DNA of 64,000 nucleotides. Origin: Acinetobacter chinensis (GTDB lineage Bacteria; Pseudomonadota; Gammaproteobacteria; Pseudomonadales; Moraxellaceae). The translations under genes were made by a program, and so were the position numbers. The notes beneath the pieces were generated by a model. It was not told where the DNA came from. It saw only the letters and a list, made by a program, of their open reading frames with translations, and searched no databases. Positions 60,702 to 64,000 of this stretch are shown here, in pieces (positions within the stretch are counted from its first letter, which is position 1; each line of letters opens with the position of its first letter). Where the stretch lies: positions 3,038,001-3,102,000 of the forward strand of contig NZ_CP032134.1 of the NCBI RefSeq assembly GCF_002165375.2, read 5' to 3'.

Positions 60702-61483
60702 TGAGACATTCAGATACGCAACCTGCTCTCCCTCATCATATGGAGCAAACTCCTCCTTTTGAGGAAATGCCATTAACAAAGCATCTGATTATTCTTCGGC
60801 GTCATCTGTTTAAAATTGTGGGGCTGATCATTGTTCTGTTTTTTTGCTTACTTCCCTTTGCAAATAAAACCTACCAGATGATGTCAGAACCTTTACGGGC
60901 GCAGTTGCCTGTTTCATCGTCAATGATTGCGACAGATGTTACAGCGACCTTTATGGCACCATTTAAGCTGAACTTCTTCATTGCTCTTATGCTGGCGATG
61001 CCTTTTATCATTTATCAGATCTGGGCATTTGTGAAACCGGCATTGTATGAAAAAGAGAAATCGCTGGCTTTACCATTACTGCTGGGCAGTATTTCCCTGT
61101 TTTATGCAGGAATCGCTTTTGCGTACTTTGTCGCACTGCCTTCCATCCTGCATTTCTTTATCAGTGTATCACCCGAAACAGTCGCCCCCATGACTGACAT
61201 CAACAGTTATCTGAGCTTCTGTCTTAAGCTGTTCCTGGTTTTTGGTCTGACCTTTGAAATACCTGTCATTACCCTTCTGCTGATCATTATTGGACTGGTG
61301 TCTACACAGCAGTTGATTGAAAAAAGAAGATTTATTATTGTTGGCTGTTTTTTTGTTGCCATGTTCGTTACTCCGCCCGATGCACTGTCAATGATCATGC
61401 TTGCTGTTCCGATGTGGCTGCTATTTGAGATTGGTTTATTTTTAGGAAAACTCATCGAGAAAAAACGCGAAGCGGATGCTTAA
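60701..61483 (+). CDS. tatC: Sec-independent protein translocase TatC
   Basis: A 260-residue inner-membrane protein with six helices that recognises the twin-arginine signal. The cytosolic N-terminus EEMPLTKHLIILRRHLFK contains the expected HLxxLRxxL-like region. Helices follow, with FMAPFKLNFFIALMLAMPFIIYQIWAFVKPALYEKEK, a Tat signature. ATG 60701 overlaps the tatB stop. Confidence 0.95.
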   Translation: MRHSDTQPALPHHMEQTPPFEEMPLTKHLIILRRHLFKIVGLIIVLFFCLLPFANKTYQMMSEPLRAQLPVSSSMIATDVTATFMAPFKLNFFIALMLAMPFIIYQIWAFVKPALYEKEKSLALPLLLGSISLFYAGIAFAYFVALPSILHFFISVSPETVAPMTDINSYLSFCLKLFLVFGLTFEIPVITLLLIIIGLVSTQQLIEKRRFIIVGCFFVAMFVTPPDALSMIMLAVPMWLLFEIGLFLGKLIEKKREADA

Positions 61484-61506
61484 ATCATAATACCAATAAT
61501 AACTTC

Positions 61507-61531
61507 AGCAGGCTTTTTTGCCTGCTTTTTT
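61507..61531 (+). terminator. terminator of tatABC
   Basis: Stem agcaggc / gcctgct with loop tttttt and T6, 24 bp after tatC. It separates tatABC from phoX, so the two are separate transcripts. Confidence 0.88.
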
Positions 61532-61565
61532 GACGCCTGAAAATGCCTCAGATCATTTCATGTTT

Positions 61566-61594
61566 TTGACATATAAGCTTCACCGCTTTGTCAT
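61566..61594 (+). promoter_or_regulatory. weak Pho-box-like repeats upstream of phoX
   Basis: Three 7-base units at 11-bp spacing: TTGACAT (61566), GCTTCAC (61577), TTGTCAT (61588). The outer two fit well; the middle is poor. A weak -10 (TACCTT) lies ten bases after the last unit. Confidence 0.35.
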
Positions 61595-61657
61595 ATTGAC
61601 TCTTTACCTTATTTGTAACTTTCCAAAAATGACCAAGCATAGACGCTAGGAAAACTT

Positions 61658-63871
61658 ATGACTGAGCAAATGCCTTTTAACGATGATTATGATAGTAACA
61701 ATTCGGGGAATGCTGAATTTTCAGAACTGTTTAATAAGAAAATTACACGTCGTGACTTAATCACAAAAACTGCGGGAGGGGCTGTTGCACTGACGCTGGC
61801 AGCTTCTTTGACAGGTTGTAACGACGATGACAACAACGAGCTGACGCCAACCACACCTGTAGCACCTGATAAAAATAAAACACCGGATTCATTAAAATTT
61901 AAAGCAGTCAATAAAAACGTACTGGATCAGGTTACTGTTCCTGAAGGTTATGAAGCACGTGTTCTTTATGCACTTGGTGACCCGATATCCAATGGACTCT
62001 CAGAATGGGACGAAAATAATATTCCAACAGGCGCGTCTTTTGTACGTCGCTCAGGAGAATGTCATGATGGTATGACTTTCTTTGGCATGACCAGTGACCG
62101 CTTTGATGCAAACCAGTCAGACTCAGGTTTACTGGTGATGAATCATGAATATGTCGATGACAAAAAAATTCTGCATCCTGCTGTCAATACAATCAGTGCA
62201 GCAGTCCGCTCAGAAGATGAAGCGCTGCGTGAAATTAACTGTCACGGCGTTTCAGTGATTGAACTGAAAAAAGACAGCAAAACACAGCTGGTCGGCATCA
62301 ACAAGGCTTCCGTATTCAACCGCCGTATTACCGCTGCATCACGCATTGAATATACCGGCCCAGTAAAAGGCAGTGATCTGGTTAAAACCCGATTCAGTCC
62401 AAATGGTGACTTCGGTTTAGGCACCATTAACAACTGTGGTAACGGTTATACCCCTTGGGGCACCTACCTGACCACTGAAGAAAACTTTAACCAGTATTTC
62501 TCCCGTGATGATGCAGGTCGCGATGCCAACAGTATTGTGGCACTGGATCGTTATAAGATTCCTGCGGCAAGCTCATACAAATGGCATACCGTAAAAGCGA
62601 CTGAAGACTCACGTACAAATGATATTAAAGACCTGAATATTCAGGACATCTATGATCGCTGGTTAACCAAAGTATCTGGTGCTGAAGCAAAAGATGACTT
62701 CCGTAACACGACCAACACTTTTGGCTGGATTGTAGAGATTGATCCATTTAATGGCAGTCACTACCCTGTCAAGCGTACTGCACTTGGTCGTTTTGCTCAC
62801 GAAGACTGCCGTGCAAGCCGTGCGATTGCAGGTCAGCCACTCGCATTTTATATGGGTGATGACTCTCAGGGCGAATACATCTATAAGTTTGTCTCTGATG
62901 CACTTTGGGATGCCAAAGATGTCAATGGTGGTTATACCGCTGGTGACAAATACATGAACAGTGGCAAACTTTATGTTGCGAAGTTTAACTTCGATACCGC
63001 TACACAGAAATCAACAGGCGAATGGGTAGAACTGAATATCAAAAACCCACTGATCGCAGCTTATGCAAAATACAGATTTGCAGATCAGGCTGACGTACTG
63101 GTGAATACCCGCCTTGCAGCAGATGCTGTTGGCGCAACAAAAATGGATCGTCCTGAGTGGGTTGCTGTCAATCCTAAAAATGGTGAAGTCTACGTAACCT
63201 TAACCAACAACAGCAGCCGTGGTACTTCTCATCCTCTGGATGCTGCAAACCCGCGTAACTATGCAGATGCTGACAAAGGCGGTAACCCTAAAGGAAATAT
63301 CAACGGTCATATCATCCGCTTCAAAGAAACGGGAGATGTAGTGACCGCATCAACCTTCACCTGGGATATTTTCCTTTTTGGTGCTGAAGAAGACTCTGTA
63401 CAGGACGTTAATCTGTCAAAACTCGGTGCTGACAATGACTTCTCAAGCCCAGACGGTATGTGGTTCGATCCACGTGGTGTTCTGTGGATTCAGACAGATG
63501 ATGGTTCTTATACGGATGAAACCAACTGTATGATGCTTGCGGCACTTCCAGGTCAGGTTGGTGATGGTCAGGTAAAAACCTCTGCTGGTCTGGCAACGCC
63601 TACAGGTGCAGAACTGGATAACACAAAACTCCGTCGTTTCCTCACAGGTCCTGCGGGTTGTGAAATTACCGGTGTGACCATGACACCTGACTACAAAGCT
63701 ATCTTTATCAACATTCAGCACCCAGGAAACAGCTGGCCTGCAAACCACCCATCTGCACTGAATCTAAGTAAGGCAGTTTTAGGCTCCCGTCCGCGCTCTG
63801 CAACACTGGTCATTACCCGTAAAGACGGCGGTGCAATTGCTGGCGAAGCACTGGAAACCACCAAAGCTTAA
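61658..63871 (+). CDS. phoX: PhoX-family alkaline phosphatase with twin-arginine lipoprotein signal
   Basis: A 737-residue DUF839/PhoX-family phosphatase predicted to release phosphate from organic phosphoesters outside the cytoplasm. The N-terminus is a Tat signal: TRRDLITKT (Arg31, Arg32), a hydrophobic stretch AVALTLAASL and a lipobox-like LTGC (Cys54), so it may be a Tat-exported lipoprotein. Later blocks ESGECHDGMTFFGM-like (RSGECHDGM), LGTINNCGNGYTPWGTYLTTEEN, GRFAHEDCRAS, YMGDDSQGEYIYKF and FSSPDGMWFDPRGVLWIQTDDG are typical PhoX metal-site segments. It lies next to tatABC. Confidence 0.9.
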   Translation: MTEQMPFNDDYDSNNSGNAEFSELFNKKITRRDLITKTAGGAVALTLAASLTGCNDDDNNELTPTTPVAPDKNKTPDSLKFKAVNKNVLDQVTVPEGYEARVLYALGDPISNGLSEWDENNIPTGASFVRRSGECHDGMTFFGMTSDRFDANQSDSGLLVMNHEYVDDKKILHPAVNTISAAVRSEDEALREINCHGVSVIELKKDSKTQLVGINKASVFNRRITAASRIEYTGPVKGSDLVKTRFSPNGDFGLGTINNCGNGYTPWGTYLTTEENFNQYFSRDDAGRDANSIVALDRYKIPAASSYKWHTVKATEDSRTNDIKDLNIQDIYDRWLTKVSGAEAKDDFRNTTNTFGWIVEIDPFNGSHYPVKRTALGRFAHEDCRASRAIAGQPLAFYMGDDSQGEYIYKFVSDALWDAKDVNGGYTAGDKYMNSGKLYVAKFNFDTATQKSTGEWVELNIKNPLIAAYAKYRFADQADVLVNTRLAADAVGATKMDRPEWVAVNPKNGEVYVTLTNNSSRGTSHPLDAANPRNYADADKGGNPKGNINGHIIRFKETGDVVTASTFTWDIFLFGAEEDSVQDVNLSKLGADNDFSSPDGMWFDPRGVLWIQTDDGSYTDETNCMMLAALPGQVGDGQVKTSAGLATPTGAELDNTKLRRFLTGPAGCEITGVTMTPDYKAIFINIQHPGNSWPANHPSALNLSKAVLGSRPRSATLVITRKDGGAIAGEALETTKA

Positions 63872-63886
63872 AAACCTCATTATCAA

Positions 63887-63914
63887 AAAAGCCGACTTCA
63901 TGTCGGCTTTTTTA
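63887..63914 (+). terminator. terminator of phoX
   Basis: Stem aaagccgac / gtcggcttt with loop ttcat and a T run, 15 bp after the stop. Confidence 0.88.
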
Positions 63915-63926
63915 TTTCACGATCAC

Positions 63927-64000
63927 TCAGGCTGTTTTCAGTGGCAGACGCAGATCAACCATTTGCCCCTGAGTTTCGCCCTGCTGACTTTTTTCCAGCC
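63927..64000 (-). CDS. C-terminal end of an unidentified protein, partial
   Basis: A minus-strand frame entering from the right edge reads LEKSQQGETQGQMVDLRLPL then KTA and TGA (63929-63927). Its stop is 13 bp from the phoX terminator, as for a convergent gene. An ending in xVDLRLPLK resembles the last strand of some histidine kinases, but 24 residues are too few to name it. Confidence 0.45.
   Translation of the reverse strand, partial: LEKSQQGETQGQMVDLRLPLKTA

Overview
The window is chromosomal DNA from a gammaproteobacterium of the genus Acinetobacter or a very close Moraxellaceae relative. Three things point there: the rRNA operon order 16S - tRNA-Ile(GAT) - tRNA-Ala(TGC) - 23S - 5S with Acinetobacter-type rRNA termini, Acinetobacter-style protein families (DUF2789, a 421-residue ProA, a metX-metW-Sel1 cluster, a Fiu/PiuA-PiuC locus), and moderately AT-rich coding DNA. 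The species cannot be fixed by eye. Most of the window is core genome. I see no prophage, insertion sequence, integron or CRISPR array.

Layout. 1-5.9 kb: partial trxC, an alpha/beta hydrolase, a tandem pair of DUF442 (rhodanese-like) genes followed by a 35-residue lipoprotein gene, a large lipoprotein, an Lpd-like flavoprotein and an FkbM methyltransferase. 5.9-11.5 kb: a complete rrn operon on the minus strand, with promoter, RNase III-type processing stems and terminator. 11.7-14.6 kb (minus): an unknown 360-residue protein, pssA and rlmJ. 14.6-20.7 kb: a 2OG-Fe(II) oxygenase, a DUF2789 pair, mdh, an RNase T2-like protein that has lost its catalytic histidines, and slt. 20.9-24.4 kb: miaB-phoH-ybeY and a monooxygenase-like gene. 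24.6-32 kb: a TonB-like protein, DUF3108, xpt, a hydrolase with an extra C-terminal domain, proA and a decayed hydrolase remnant. 32-40.7 kb: ackA-pta, DUF2147, a methyltransferase, an unlisted 27-residue membrane protein behind a Pho box, fumarase, DUF2059 and DUF2846. 40.8-44.3 kb (minus): tig-clpP-clpX. 44.5-51.4 kb: an iron-uptake locus (two paralogous TonB-dependent siderophore receptors, PiuC and an FMN-dependent hydroxy-acid oxidase). 51.7-55.8 kb: leuA, metX, metW and a Sel1 protein. 55.9-59.9 kb: a zinc-ribbon protein, an alcohol dehydrogenase, an AT-rich HNH nuclease gene, rdgB and an AEC transporter. 60-63.9 kb: tatABC and phoX.

The most interesting signal is a set of predicted PhoB sites. 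A 27-residue single-pass membrane protein gene (37343-37426, minus) has an 18-bp box that, by recollection, differs at one position from the E. coli phoA Pho box, with a -10 element at the same 10-bp distance. tatABC is preceded by four 11-bp-spaced CTGTCAC-like heptamers. phoX, which encodes a twin-arginine-exported alkaline phosphatase with a lipobox, has a weaker version and lies directly downstream of tatABC. Together this suggests a phosphate-starvation module in which the Tat exporter and its substrate are induced together, plus an undescribed small Pho-regulon protein. These are sequence-pattern inferences, not demonstrated regulation.
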